DNA of 40,447 bases, from positions 214 through 40,660 of the forward strand of contig NZ_RSED01000029.1 of the NCBI RefSeq assembly GCF_003933735.1. Reading direction: 5' to 3'. This DNA is from Aquabacterium soli. GTDB lineage: Bacteria; Pseudomonadota; Gammaproteobacteria; Burkholderiales; Burkholderiaceae_C. A program made the translations under genes and the position numbers. The notes under the pieces were generated by a model. That model searched no databases. It worked only from the letters and a program-made list of their open reading frames with translations, and had not been told where the DNA came from. Positions 26,619 through 35,248 of this stretch are shown piece by piece (within the stretch, counting starts at the first letter, position 1; every line of letters begins with the position of its first letter).

Positions 26619-26722
26619 TGGGGGAACATCTTGGGGCCCGCGAGCGGGGCCCTTATTCGAATTTCAGCATACCTTATGCCGGTCAAAGGCCCCGAAATCA
26701 CGGGGTGCAGGGGGTCAGCATT

Positions 26723-26750
26723 TTGAATAGTTCGCGTTCTAAGCGAGAAT
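26723..26750 (+). promoter_or_regulatory. candidate fpr promoter overlapping an imperfect dyad
   Basis: TTGAAT (26723-26728) and GAGAAT (26745-26750) are 16 bases apart and match the -35 and -10 boxes at four of six positions each. An imperfect inverted repeat TTCGCG-N7-CGAGAA (26731-26749, one mismatch) fills the spacer, where a LysR- or MerR-type regulator would sit. The ATG of fpr is about 40 bases downstream. Confidence 0.4.
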
Positions 26751-26788
26751 CTAGGGTTTTCGTCAGGCTCAGCTGAGGTATCGCCAAC

Positions 26789-27565
26789 ATGGCCGCGTTC
26801 AATCACGAAACCGTCACCCACGTCCACCACTGGAACGACACGCTGTTCAGTTTCAAGACGACGCGCGACCCTGCGCTGCGCTTTGCCAGCGGCCACTTCG
26901 TGATGATCGGCCTGGAGGTCAATGGCAAGCCGCTGATGCGGGCCTATTCCATCGCCAGCGCCAATTACGAAGAGAACCTCGAGTTCCTGAGCATCAAGGT
27001 CCAGGACGGCCCCCTCACCTCGCGCCTGCAGCACCTGCAGGTAGGCGACAAGATCCTGGTCAGCCGCAAGGCCGTGGGCACCCTGGTCGTCGATGACCTC
27101 AAGCCCGCCGTGAACCTGTACCTGTTCGGCACGGGCACCGGCCTGGCGCCCTTCATGAGCATCATCCAGGATCCGTACACCTACGAGAAGTTCGACAAGG
27201 TGGTGCTGGTGCACGGCGTGCGCTACAAGAGCGAGCTGGCCTACCACGACTTCATCAGCCAGGACCTGCCCGACCACGAGCTGCTGGGCGAGCTGGTACG
27301 CGACAAGCTGATCTACTACCCACTGGTCACCCGCGAAGAGTTCCGCAACCAGGGCCGCCTGACCGACCTGATCGAGAACGGCAAGATGGCCGAAGACATC
27401 GGCCTGCCGCCGCTGAACCCCGCCACCGACCGCGCCATGATGTGTGGCAGCCCGTCCATGCTGACCGATCTGTGCAAGATCCTCGATGCCCGCGGCTTCC
27501 ACATCTCGCCCTCGCAGGGCGAGCCTGGTGATTACGTGATCGAACGCGCCTTCGTCGAGAAGTAA
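26789..27565 (+). CDS. fpr: ferredoxin--NADP+ reductase
   Basis: 258-residue flavoprotein that passes electrons between NADPH and ferredoxin or flavodoxin. The FAD motif RAYS is at 51-54 (followed by IASANYEE), and the NADP-binding GTGTGLAPF is at 114-122. A late MMCGSPSM motif and a short C-terminal FVEK complete the bacterial Fpr plan; length matches the family. Family members support Fe-S cluster maintenance and oxidative-stress responses. It is followed after 15 bases by a crotonase gene, probably co-transcribed. Confidence 0.95.
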   Translation: MAAFNHETVTHVHHWNDTLFSFKTTRDPALRFASGHFVMIGLEVNGKPLMRAYSIASANYEENLEFLSIKVQDGPLTSRLQHLQVGDKILVSRKAVGTLVVDDLKPAVNLYLFGTGTGLAPFMSIIQDPYTYEKFDKVVLVHGVRYKSELAYHDFISQDLPDHELLGELVRDKLIYYPLVTREEFRNQGRLTDLIENGKMAEDIGLPPLNPATDRAMMCGSPSMLTDLCKILDARGFHISPSQGEPGDYVIERAFVEK

Positions 27566-27580
27566 ATCGCGGCCGCCACC

Positions 27581-28408
27581 ATGAACGACCGTGTCCTGGT
27601 GGTGATCAATCAAGGCGTGGCCACGGTCACGCTCAACCGCGCCGACAAGCACAACGGCGTCGATTTCCCGATGATCGACGCGATGATCGCAGCGCAGCGC
27701 CAGCTCAGGCGCGACCGCTCGGTGCGCGCCGTGATCCTGGTGGGCCACGGCCCCTCCTTCTGCGCCGGCCTGGATTTCAAGGCCGTGCTGGCCCGCCCGG
27801 CGCTGGCCGCCTGGAAGGCCACGCAACTGCTGTGGCCCTTCACCAACCAGTTCCAGCGCTGGAGCATGGGCTGGCGCCAGCTGGGCGTGCCCGTGATCGC
27901 CGCGGTGCACGGCAACTGTTTCGGCGCCGGCATCCAGCTGGCCCTGGGCGCAGACATCCGCTTCGCGCACCCCCAATCGCAGATCTCATTGCTCGAAGCC
28001 AAGTGGGGCCTGGTGCCCGACATGGGCGGCATCGCTGCATTGCGCGAGCTGATGCCGCTGGACGTGGCCAAGGAACTCACCTTCACCGGCCGCGTGATCG
28101 ATGGCACCCAGGCGCACGCCCTGGGATTGGTCACGCACCTGGCCGATGAGCCGGTGGCAGCGGCCCATGCACTGGCCCGCGAGATCGCCACCCGCTCGCC
28201 CGACAGCGTGGCTGCGGGCAAGTTCCTGCTTCAGAACGCCTGGCGCGTGGGGTTGTGGCGCGCGCTGCGGGCCGAGCGTCTGTGGCAGCGCCGTGTGATC
28301 GGCCGGCGCAACCAGCAGGTGGCGATGGCGCGTGAACAGGCGCGGGCCAAGGCCGTGGCAGCAGGCACCGAGCCTCAGCTCAAGCCGTACAAGCCGCGCC
28401 GACTGTGA
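27581..28408 (+). CDS. crotonase / enoyl-CoA hydratase-isomerase family protein
   Basis: 275-residue cytoplasmic enzyme of the crotonase fold. The oxyanion-hole segments are GHGPSFCAGLDFKAV (55-69) and HGNCFGAGIQLALGADIRFA (110-129, an Asn-Cys-Phe-Gly-Ala-Gly turn). The acidic pair is Glu139 and Asp147 in LLEAKWGLVPDMGG. That E-x7-D spacing is the one seen in dienoyl-CoA isomerases (E196/D204 in rat ECH1), while the third acidic residue of that enzyme is Gln here. Acyl-CoA isomerase or hydratase activity is likely; the substrate is unknown. The stop abuts the stop of the convergent DUF2061 gene. Confidence 0.9.
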   Translation: MNDRVLVVINQGVATVTLNRADKHNGVDFPMIDAMIAAQRQLRRDRSVRAVILVGHGPSFCAGLDFKAVLARPALAAWKATQLLWPFTNQFQRWSMGWRQLGVPVIAAVHGNCFGAGIQLALGADIRFAHPQSQISLLEAKWGLVPDMGGIAALRELMPLDVAKELTFTGRVIDGTQAHALGLVTHLADEPVAAAHALAREIATRSPDSVAAGKFLLQNAWRVGLWRALRAERLWQRRVIGRRNQQVAMAREQARAKAVAAGTEPQLKPYKPRRL

Positions 28409-28666
28409 TCAGGCCGGTTGGCCGAGCTCATCACGGTTCTGTTCCGTGGCCTGGGCGCGACGCCCCCTCACTCGGGCGATCACCCCACGAGCCGCCTCCA
28501 CCTTCGGGTGATCCCAATACTTGTCGAAGAAGTAGTGCATCACCGTGTTGACCAGCGGTTCGACAAAGGTCACGATGCCCGCGATGCTGACGCTGCCCGT
28601 CAAGGCGTAGGTGACGGTGAAGGACGTGACCAGGTGCATGACGCCGAAGGTTGCTGTTTTAGCCAT
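28409..28666 (-). CDS. DUF2061 domain-containing small membrane protein
   Basis: 85 residues, matching the DUF2061 family: MAKTATFGVMHLVTSFTVTYALTG, then a second hydrophobic stretch and FVEPLVNTVMHYFFDKYWD. Two membrane-spanning segments are predicted (about 8-26 and 28-46), with a basic cytoplasmic tail. Family function is not established. An AAGGAG ribosome site precedes the ATG. A strong Fur-box-like dyad lies 28 bases upstream of the start, suggesting iron control. Confidence 0.88.
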   Translation of the reverse strand: MAKTATFGVMHLVTSFTVTYALTGSVSIAGIVTFVEPLVNTVMHYFFDKYWDHPKVEAARGVIARVRGRRAQATEQNRDELGQPA

Positions 28667-28693
28667 GGTCCGACTCCTTGTTCTGGGATGCAG

Positions 28694-28708
28694 TGAGAAT
28701 GGTTCTCA
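28694..28708. promoter_or_regulatory. Fur-box-like operator
   Basis: TGAGAATGGTTCTCA matches the 7-1-7 Fur consensus TGATAATnATTATCA at twelve of fourteen defined positions and is itself a perfect 6-3-6 dyad (TGAGAA/TTCTCA). It lies in the 87-base divergent gap, 28 bases before the DUF2061 start and 46 bases before the SMP-30-like start, where it could control either or both. Confidence 0.6.
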
Positions 28709-28753
28709 TTGTGGACAAGCGGACCCCATTGATCAAACAAATTAGAAAAATAG

Positions 28754-30001
28754 ATGCAATATAAAAAATCTATGACATCAGCGCATACACGCCAACGGGG
28801 CGTGCTGCGCCTGGCCGGCCGCCTGGTCTTTTCCTGGCTGACACCCCTGATCGCCGTGCTGGCCTACCTGTTCTTCTGGCCCCTGAACGTGCACCCGGTG
28901 TCTTGGTCTGCCCCGATGGACGCCAGCTACACCGGCGTCCATGCCCCAAACAAGCGCCTTGCCGGGCTGCAGCAGTGGCCTCTGGCGGCCGAGCAGGAAG
29001 GCCCCGAACACATCCTGGCGCACGCCGGCCAGCTCTACACCGCCACGCGCAATGGCGACATCCTGCGCATGTCGCCTGAAGGCCAGCCCACCGTGCTGGC
29101 CAACACGGGCGGCCGCCCGCTGGGGCTCGATGTATCGCCCGACGGGCAGACGCTCTACATCGCCGACGCCCTCAACGGCCTGCAATCGATCTCGCTGGCC
29201 GCGGCGGCCACAGGCAAGGCTTCCGTCAAGACCCTGCTCGATTCGGTCGACATGCCCATGCCGAACGACCCGATCCGCTATGCGGACGGCGTGGCCGTGG
29301 ACAGCCGCGGCGCGATCTGGGTGACGGACGCTTCACGCCGCTTCAGCGCCAAGGCCGACGGTGGCACCATGGAAGCCAGCGTGCTCGACATCCTGGAGCA
29401 CAGCTGCACGGGCCGCGTGCTGGTGGTCGATCCGGTGTCCAACCGGGGACGCGTGGCCCTGAGCGGCCTGTGCTTTCCCAACGGCCTGGCCTTTTCCAGG
29501 GATGGCAAGCACCTGTTCCTGGCCGAGACCGGTTCGTACCGCATCCTCAAGATCGATCTGGCGCGCCTGTCGGTGGCCCGCTCTTCCGAAGGCATGAGCA
29601 ACGTGCCCACGCTCAAGAACGCCTTCGACCAGGGAGCCGCGAAGGTGCTGATCGACAACCTGCCGGGCTTCCCCGACAACCTCACGCGCGGTGAGAACGG
29701 CCGCATCTGGGTGGGCCTGACCAAGCCGCGCAGCAAGATCATCGACATCGCCGCCGACAAGCCGTGGATCCGCTCGCTCACGCTGCGCCTGCCGCGCGTG
29801 CTGTGGCCCGTGCCCAAGGCCTATGGCCACATCGTCGCGTTCGATGAAGAAGGCCGCATCGTCGATGACCTGCAGGACCCGGCCGGTGGCTACCCCGAGA
29901 CCACGGCGGCCACCGAGCTGGGAGGCAACCTGTTCGTGCAAAGCCTGCATGCGCACGGCATTGGCTGGATGCCCTACAAGGGGCCGGCTGCGGCGCAGTG
30001 A
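28754..30001 (+). CDS. SMP-30/strictosidine-synthase-like beta-propeller protein, membrane-anchored
   Basis: 415 residues with one membrane helix at about 24-44, so the C-terminal propeller faces the periplasm. The body has the strictosidine synthase/SMP-30 pattern: GPEHILAHAGQLYTATRNGDILRM, GRPLGLDVSPDGQTLYIADA, a long GAIWVTDASRRF loop, CFPNGLAFSRDGKHLFLAETGSYRI and LPGFPDNLTRGENGRIWVGL. Bacterial members are usually lactonase- or esterase-like. It may start at 28754 or at ATG 28772; neither has a good ribosome site and the leader is strikingly A/T-rich. The Fur-like dyad 46 bases upstream hints at iron-dependent expression. Confidence 0.85.
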   Translation: MQYKKSMTSAHTRQRGVLRLAGRLVFSWLTPLIAVLAYLFFWPLNVHPVSWSAPMDASYTGVHAPNKRLAGLQQWPLAAEQEGPEHILAHAGQLYTATRNGDILRMSPEGQPTVLANTGGRPLGLDVSPDGQTLYIADALNGLQSISLAAAATGKASVKTLLDSVDMPMPNDPIRYADGVAVDSRGAIWVTDASRRFSAKADGGTMEASVLDILEHSCTGRVLVVDPVSNRGRVALSGLCFPNGLAFSRDGKHLFLAETGSYRILKIDLARLSVARSSEGMSNVPTLKNAFDQGAAKVLIDNLPGFPDNLTRGENGRIWVGLTKPRSKIIDIAADKPWIRSLTLRLPRVLWPVPKAYGHIVAFDEEGRIVDDLQDPAGGYPETTAATELGGNLFVQSLHAHGIGWMPYKGPAAAQ

Positions 30002-30007
30002 GGCGGC

Positions 30008-30793
30008 TCAAACAACCCAAGAGCCCCAGGCGTCCCACGCCGTCTTGAGGATCAGCACGCCCACCACCACCAGGAACACCACGCGCACGAAGCCCGAGCC
30101 GTGGCGCAGGGCCAGTCGCGTGCCCAGCGTGCTGCCCAGCACATTGGCCACGGCCATGGGCAGGGCCAGCGCCCACGCCACATGGCCATGCGGGATGAAC
30201 CAGGCCAGGGCGGCCACGTTGGTGGCCACGTTCAGCCGCTTGGCCGCCGCACTGGCGTGCAGGAAATCCCAGCCCAGCCCGCGCACCAGCGCGAACACGA
30301 AGAAGCTGCCCGTGCCCGGCCCGAACAAGCCGTCGTACAGGCCCACGGTGGCCCCCAGCAAGGTGGCCCACCAGGCCTCGACATGGGGCGCCCAATTGGG
30401 TTCATGCGTGTGGCCCAGGTCCTTGCGCCACAGGGTATAGACCCACACCGCCCCCAGCACCAGCGGCAAGGCCACCCGAAACGCACCGGCCGGCACGCGC
30501 GTGGCCAACCAGGCCCCGAGCGCAGAGCCGATCAAGGCGGCCAGCATGGCTCCCATCAGGCGGCGCGAGGGCAGGCGCACCCGACGCGAGAACTGCCAGG
30601 CCGACCAGGCCGTGCCCCACACGGCCGCCGCCTTGTTGGTGCCCAGCAAGGTGGCCGGCAGCGCCTGCGGGAACAGCCCGAACAGCGCAGGCACCATGAT
30701 CAACCCACCACCGCCCACGATGGCATCGACCACGCCAGCGGCGCCTGCCGCGGCCAACATCAGGCCGACATTGCCGGCCGTGAGATCGAGCAT
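30008..30793 (-). CDS. TSUP (TauE/SafE) family sulfite/organosulfonate-type permease
   Basis: 261-residue inner-membrane protein with about eight hydrophobic segments. It shows the TSUP pattern: an N-terminal AGVVDAIVGGGGLIMVPAL segment, GTNKAAAVWGTAWSAWQF, and the internal pseudo-repeat GLYDGLFGPGTGSFFVFALV. Members export or import sulfite, sulfonates or other small anions; the substrate here is unknown. It lies 16 bases downstream of proA on the same strand, so the two probably share a transcript, and converges on the SMP-30-like gene. Confidence 0.93.
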   Translation of the reverse strand: MLDLTAGNVGLMLAAAGAAGVVDAIVGGGGLIMVPALFGLFPQALPATLLGTNKAAAVWGTAWSAWQFSRRVRLPSRRLMGAMLAALIGSALGAWLATRVPAGAFRVALPLVLGAVWVYTLWRKDLGHTHEPNWAPHVEAWWATLLGATVGLYDGLFGPGTGSFFVFALVRGLGWDFLHASAAAKRLNVATNVAALAWFIPHGHVAWALALPMAVANVLGSTLGTRLALRHGSGFVRVVFLVVVGVLILKTAWDAWGSWVV

Positions 30794-30809
30794 CAGGTCA
30801 GCCGCGCAT

Positions 30810-32117
30810 TCAGCCGCGGACCTCGCCCTGCCCCAGCACCACGAACTTCAGCGAGGTCAGCCCCTCCAGGCCCACCGGGCCGCGCGCATGGAACTTGTCC
30901 GTGCTGATGCCGATCTCGGCGCCCAGGCCGTACTCGAAACCATCGGCGAAACGCGTGGACGCGTTGATCATCACGCTGGCCGAATCGACCTCGCGGATGA
31001 AGCGCATGCCGTTGGGATGGTTGGTGGTCAGGATCGCATCGGTGTGGTGCGAGCCGTACCGGTTGATGTGGGCAATGGCCTCGTCCAGCGAATCGACCAC
31101 CTTCACGGCGATCACGGGGGCCAGGTACTCCTCGTACCAATCCTGCTCGGTGGCCTCGACCACCTGAGCGCCGGGCACGTCGGCCAGGATGGCCTTGGCA
31201 CGGGCATCGGCGCGCATCTCCACGCCTTTGTCGGCGAACACCTTGCCAATGCGCGGCAAGAATGCTGCGGCCTGGGCCACGTGCACCAGCAGAGATTCCG
31301 TGGCATTGCAGGGGCTGTACTTCTGCGTCTTGGCGTTGTCCGTCACCTTGACGGCCAGGTCCAGATCCACCTCGGCATCGACGTAAGTGTGGCAGTTGCC
31401 GTCCAGGTGCTTGATCACCGGCACCTTGGCCTCCTGGCTGATGCGCTCGATCAGGCCCTTGCCCCCGCGGGGGATGATCACATCCACGTACTCGGGCATG
31501 GCGATCAGGCGGCCCACGGCGGCGCGGTCGGTGGTGGGCACCAGTTGCACCGCGTCCTTGGGCAGGCCGGCATCGGCCAGGGCTGCTTGCACCAGCGCCC
31601 ACAGCGCCTTGTTCGATTCGATGGCCTCCGAGCCGCCGCGCAGCACGCAACCGTTGCCGCTCTTGATGGCCAGCGAGGCCGCCTCGATGGTGACGTTGGG
31701 CCGGCTTTCGAAGATCATGCCGAACACACCGATGGGCACACGCATCTGGCCCACGGTGATGCCGGTGGGGCGCCGGCGCAGATTGGTCATCTCGCCAACC
31801 GGGTCTGGCAGGGCCGCCACCTGCTCGCAGCTCTGGGCCATGGTCTCGATGACCTTGTCGGTCAGGCGCAGACGGTCCACCATGGGCGCGGACAGACCGT
31901 TGGACTCGGCTGCGTAGATGTCGATGGCGTTGCGCGTCTTGAGCGTGTCGGCCTCTGAGCGGATGCGCGCCGCCAGCGCCAGCAAGGCATTGTTGCGGGC
32001 CGCAGTGGAAGATGCCGCCATCATGGTGGCCGCGGCTCGCGCAGCCTGGCCCAGGCGGTTCATCAGGGCCTCGACGCCTTCGGCCGTGTTTTCAGGGGAT
32101 TGGGTGGCGGTGTTCAT
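30810..32117 (-). CDS. proA: gamma-glutamyl phosphate reductase
   Basis: 435-residue cytoplasmic enzyme, the second step of proline synthesis: NADPH-dependent reduction of glutamyl-5-phosphate to the semialdehyde. Aldehyde-dehydrogenase-like signatures are present, including the family stretch [19 protein letters not shown] and the catalytic Cys270 in [14 protein letters not shown]. The C-terminal [22 protein letters not shown] is diagnostic. Length fits; the start could also be ATG 32126 or 32123, since three in-frame ATGs cluster there. proB is not in the window. The upstream gene is divergent, about 30 bases away. Confidence 0.96.
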   Translation of the reverse strand: MNTATQSPENTAEGVEALMNRLGQAARAAATMMAASSTAARNNALLALAARIRSEADTLKTRNAIDIYAAESNGLSAPMVDRLRLTDKVIETMAQSCEQVAALPDPVGEMTNLRRRPTGITVGQMRVPIGVFGMIFESRPNVTIEAASLAIKSGNGCVLRGGSEAIESNKALWALVQAALADAGLPKDAVQLVPTTDRAAVGRLIAMPEYVDVIIPRGGKGLIERISQEAKVPVIKHLDGNCHTYVDAEVDLDLAVKVTDNAKTQKYSPCNATESLLVHVAQAAAFLPRIGKVFADKGVEMRADARAKAILADVPGAQVVEATEQDWYEEYLAPVIAVKVVDSLDEAIAHINRYGSHHTDAILTTNHPNGMRFIREVDSASVMINASTRFADGFEYGLGAEIGISTDKFHARGPVGLEGLTSLKFVVLGQGEVRG

Positions 32118-32147
32118 GCCCATCATTGTCTCAAACCACAAGCGCTC

Positions 32148-32480
32148 ATGCACCAGGTCATCCACATTCACCCCGAGGCACCGGCCAAGCCCGCCACGGG
32201 CCAGCCGTGCAACGGCTGTGGCGTGTGCTGCCTGGCCGAGCCCTGCCCGGTCGGCATGCTGGTGAGCCGCAAGCGGCACGGGGCTTGCAAAGCCCTGGTG
32301 TGGGCAGATGCCGAAGGGCGCTACCGCTGCGGCTTGCTGATGGCAGGGTCTGCAAGGCCCGGCCTGTGGCGCGCGTTGTGGCGGCGCTGGGCGGCGCGAT
32401 GGATCTCGGCCGGCAGCGGCTGCGATGCCAGCTTCGAGATCGAGCCCCGGCCTGACCCAACGCGACAGTTCACACCCTGA
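32148..32480 (+). CDS. YkgJ-type cysteine-cluster protein
   Basis: 110-residue cytoplasmic protein. The signature CNGCGVCC (CxxCxxCC) at about residues 21-28, followed by further cysteines (CPVGM, GACKALV and CGLL), matches the zinc/iron-chelating YkgJ/UPF0153 family. The C-terminal half is Arg/Trp-rich. Function in the family is not established; metal binding is the safe prediction. It is divergent from proA and is followed after 95 bases by a small ORF on the same strand. Confidence 0.75.
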   Translation: MHQVIHIHPEAPAKPATGQPCNGCGVCCLAEPCPVGMLVSRKRHGACKALVWADAEGRYRCGLLMAGSARPGLWRALWRRWAARWISAGSGCDASFEIEPRPDPTRQFTP

Positions 32481-32575
32481 ACCGTCGAGAAATCACCACG
32501 ACAGAGGGTTTTTCGGCAGATGCAACGTGACACACTTGCCTACGATGGATTCGACAAGCTGAACAAGGAGACGTG

Positions 32576-32713
32576 ATGCGCAAGCTGCTTCAGAACACTT
32601 TGTTCGCCGCCATGACGGCCTGGGCCCTGTACGGGGTGCAGGCCCACCTGGCCGACATGCCTTCGCCTGGCCAGCCCTACGGCACCCAGAGCCCGGGCCA
32701 CGCCGCCTACTGA
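32576..32713 (+). CDS. 45-residue small exported or membrane protein
   Basis: A strong ribosome site AAGGAG (32565-32570) lies five bases before the ATG. The product begins with a basic tip and a hydrophobic stretch (MRKLLQNTLFAAMTAWALYG), followed by a Pro/Gly/His-rich tail (PSPGQPYGTQSPGH). This looks like a short signal peptide or single membrane helix with a tiny exposed tail. I do not recognise a family. The third-codon-position GC bias agrees with neighbouring genes, supporting a real gene rather than chance. Confidence 0.6.
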   Translation: MRKLLQNTLFAAMTAWALYGVQAHLADMPSPGQPYGTQSPGHAAY

Positions 32714-32736
32714 ACTGCAGACAAGCGCACCGCCGC

Positions 32737-34062
32737 TCAGCGGTGCCCGAACATCATCAGGCGCGCCAAGCCCTGCCGCGCCGGCGTTGCAATCTGCATC
32801 AAGCCCAGGCCCAGCCCTCGCAAGGTCGCCAGCACCGGCGCCGAATACGTGAAGCTGCGCGCCAGGAAATCCGTGCCCGCGATGAGCGCCAGCCGGTCAG
32901 GCTGGCGGCGCCGTTCGAAGCGGCCCAGCGCACGGCCGATCTGCACCGACCGGTCTGCAGCATCGGCCACCAGGCCAGGCAGCACCTCGCGCAGGGCCTC
33001 CAGCAAGGCGTGCACATCACGCAGCCCCAGGTTCAGCCCCTGCCCCGCCACCGGGTGCAGCGTCTGCGCCGCGTTGCCAATGCGCGCCACCACCCCATCA
33101 CTCACCAGGCGCCGGTGGGCATTGAGCCCCAGCGGAAAGGCCTTGAGCGGTGACACCTGGCGGATGCGCCCCACCTGCTCCGGGAAGATGGTATTGAGCA
33201 GGGCCAGGCGTTGAACCGGGTCGAGCGCCTGCACCGGGTCGTCGGCCCGCTGCACGCACCACACCAGGGCAGCACGGCGGCCAATGGGGCCCTCGGCCGT
33301 CACGGCACCATCGGGCAAGGGCAACAAGGCCGCGGGCCCGGCGGGTGTGAAGCGCTCGTACGCCACACCGGCCGGTGAGCCCGGCTCCAGCAGCACCTGC
33401 CCCACCCAGGCAGTCTGTTCATAGTCACGGCTCAGGCCCTCTGGCCAGCGCAGCGAGGGCTGGTCAGCAAAGACACCGCCTTCGGCCACCACGGCCAGGT
33501 CGAACACGTCGGCGATGTCGGCATCGACCTCTACCCCACCGCCCACCGGCTTGAGGCCCTTGACCGGTGTGCCAAAGCGCATCGACAGGCGCCCCGGGTG
33601 CGCCGCCACGGCCGCCTGCCAAGCCGCCTGCATGGGTGCCACCAACGTGCCGTAGCTCAGCACCGCGCCCAACTGGGCCACACCCTGCTCTCGCGAGGTG
33701 ATGCCCACCCGAGGCTGGTCGCGTCCAGGCCACAGCACGGTGGGCTGCTGCTGCGAGACATGCACTTCGTGGATGGCAGCCACCTTGCCTGTGGCCTCGA
33801 TGCCACCCCACACGCCCAGTTGCGACAGGAACTGCACGCTGCCCAGCGACAGCGCAAGGGTTCGCGGATCGCCGGACACATCACGATCGGCCAAGCGGGC
33901 ATCGAACACGGTGACCGAGGCCTCGGGCAGCAGACGGGCGGCCTGCAGTGCGAGGGCCAAACCCGCTGGGCCGGCACCGATCACGGCCAGACGCAACACC
34001 GACGAGGCAGGTGCAGCCAAGGTCGAAGGGTTCGGGCTTGTCAGGTCGGCAGTGTGGTTCAT
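32737..34062 (-). CDS. UbiH/UbiF-type FAD-dependent hydroxylase
   Basis: 441 residues. The FAD motif GAGPAGL lies at 29-35, a DPRTLALSLGSVQFL segment near 65-80, and the family signature RIGNAAQTLHPVAGQGLNLGLRDV near 345-370. These enzymes hydroxylate the aromatic ring of ubiquinone precursors (UbiH, UbiF and UbiI class); which position is not decidable here. Membrane association is typical but no membrane helix is seen. It is divergent from ispB, another ubiquinone-pathway gene, across about 180 bases. Confidence 0.88.
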   Translation of the reverse strand: MNHTADLTSPNPSTLAAPASSVLRLAVIGAGPAGLALALQAARLLPEASVTVFDARLADRDVSGDPRTLALSLGSVQFLSQLGVWGGIEATGKVAAIHEVHVSQQQPTVLWPGRDQPRVGITSREQGVAQLGAVLSYGTLVAPMQAAWQAAVAAHPGRLSMRFGTPVKGLKPVGGGVEVDADIADVFDLAVVAEGGVFADQPSLRWPEGLSRDYEQTAWVGQVLLEPGSPAGVAYERFTPAGPAALLPLPDGAVTAEGPIGRRAALVWCVQRADDPVQALDPVQRLALLNTIFPEQVGRIRQVSPLKAFPLGLNAHRRLVSDGVVARIGNAAQTLHPVAGQGLNLGLRDVHALLEALREVLPGLVADAADRSVQIGRALGRFERRRQPDRLALIAGTDFLARSFTYSAPVLATLRGLGLGLMQIATPARQGLARLMMFGHR

Positions 34063-34202
34063 GCGCTGGGATACGTCGGGTGGCGGTATGTGGGTGTCCG
34101 GATGGCGGAGCAGCTTGTCGAGCTATTGTCTCTCTGGTCGCGGAAACTGCCCATCCGGATGCCATCATCGGGGGGCTTTCGGCCTGGTCCTCGCGGGCTT
34201 CC

Positions 34203-34208
34203 TATAAT
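34203..34208 (+). promoter_or_regulatory. perfect -10 box upstream of ispB
   Basis: TATAAT is an exact match to the sigma-70 -10 box, 37 bases before the ispB start. No good -35 box is visible at the right spacing (the best, CTTTCG-like, is poor), so an activator may be needed, or the site may be fortuitous. Confidence 0.45.
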
Positions 34209-34245
34209 CCGCCGCGTCATTGCCATCTTTCCCTGGGATAGCTGA

Positions 34246-35232
34246 GTGTCTTCTTCCGCCACCGCCACCACCGTCGATTACCGCAGCCTGATGGCGCCAG
34301 AGATGGCGGAGGTCGACGCGGTCATCCATCGCCGGCTGAGTTCGCAGGTCGCCCTGGTCAACCAGATCTCGCACTACATCGTCAACGCGGGCGGCAAGCG
34401 CGTGCGCCCCTTGCTGCTGCTGCTGGTGGCCCGCGCGCTGGGCTGCGACAGCACCCAGCGCCATGAGCTGGCGGCCGTGGTGGAGTTCATCCACACCTCT
34501 ACCCTGCTGCACGACGACGTGGTCGACGAATCATCGTTGCGCCGCGGGCGCAAGACGGCCAACGCCATGTTCGGCAACGCCGCCAGCGTGCTGGTGGGCG
34601 ATTTCCTGTACTCGCGCTCCTTCCAGATGATGGTGTCGACCGGCCGCTACAAGGTGATGGAAGTGCTGGCCGACGCCACCAATGTCATCGCCGAGGGCGA
34701 GGTGCTGCAGCTCATGAACATGCACGACCCCGACATCACGGTGGACGACTACATGCGCGTGATCGAATACAAGACCGGCAAGCTGTTCGAGGCCAGCGCG
34801 CGCCTGGGTGCCGTGGTGGCCGACGCGCCGGCCGACATTGAGGACACCTGCGCCGCCTTCGGTCGCGCCGTGGGCAGTGCTTTCCAATTGATCGACGATC
34901 TGCTGGACTACGAAGGCAGCACCGCCGAGCTGGGCAAGAACATCGGCGACGACCTGCGCGAAGGCAAGCCCACCCTGCCCCTGCTGCTGGCCATGCAGCG
35001 CGGCACGCCCGAGCAACGCGACATGATCCGCCATGCCATCGAGCACGGCGAGGTCGAGCGCATGCCCGAGATCGTGGAGGTGGTGCGCGCCACCGGTGCG
35101 CTGGACGCTACGCGTGAAGCCGCCGAGGCCCAGGCAGCACACGCACAGCAGCTGATCGCCAGCCTGCCAGAGTCGATCTACAAGGATTCGCTGCTACAAT
35201 TGTCGATTCATTCGGTGCGGCGCTCGACCTGA
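34246..35232 (+). CDS. ispB: octaprenyl/polyprenyl diphosphate synthase
   Basis: 328-residue cytoplasmic enzyme that makes the long isoprenoid side chain for ubiquinone. Both aspartate-rich metal sites are intact: DDVVD at 90-94 (in LLHDDVVDESSLRRG) and DDLLD at 217-221 (in FQLIDDLLDYEG). GGKRVRPLLL at 49-58 is also diagnostic. The start is GTG; an internal ATG (MAPEM, residue 16) is possible but would cut the N-terminal helix. Expected length is about 320-325. It is followed by tRNA-Pro after 16 bases. Confidence 0.96.
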   Translation: MSSSATATTVDYRSLMAPEMAEVDAVIHRRLSSQVALVNQISHYIVNAGGKRVRPLLLLLVARALGCDSTQRHELAAVVEFIHTSTLLHDDVVDESSLRRGRKTANAMFGNAASVLVGDFLYSRSFQMMVSTGRYKVMEVLADATNVIAEGEVLQLMNMHDPDITVDDYMRVIEYKTGKLFEASARLGAVVADAPADIEDTCAAFGRAVGSAFQLIDDLLDYEGSTAELGKNIGDDLREGKPTLPLLLAMQRGTPEQRDMIRHAIEHGEVERMPEIVEVVRATGALDATREAAEAQAAHAQQLIASLPESIYKDSLLQLSIHSVRRST

Positions 35233-35248
35233 GCTGCCAGCCACTGAA

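Noticed and set aside
26619..26788. Possible preQ1 riboswitch upstream of queC
   Set aside because: The conserved preQ1 aptamer core (stem, A-rich tail, sequestering arm) is not visible; the region has only short GC hairpins and the candidate fpr promoter.
30501..31958. A 485-codon plus-strand frame across the TSUP permease and proA
   Set aside because: It spans two well-identified minus-strand genes and has no recognisable domain.
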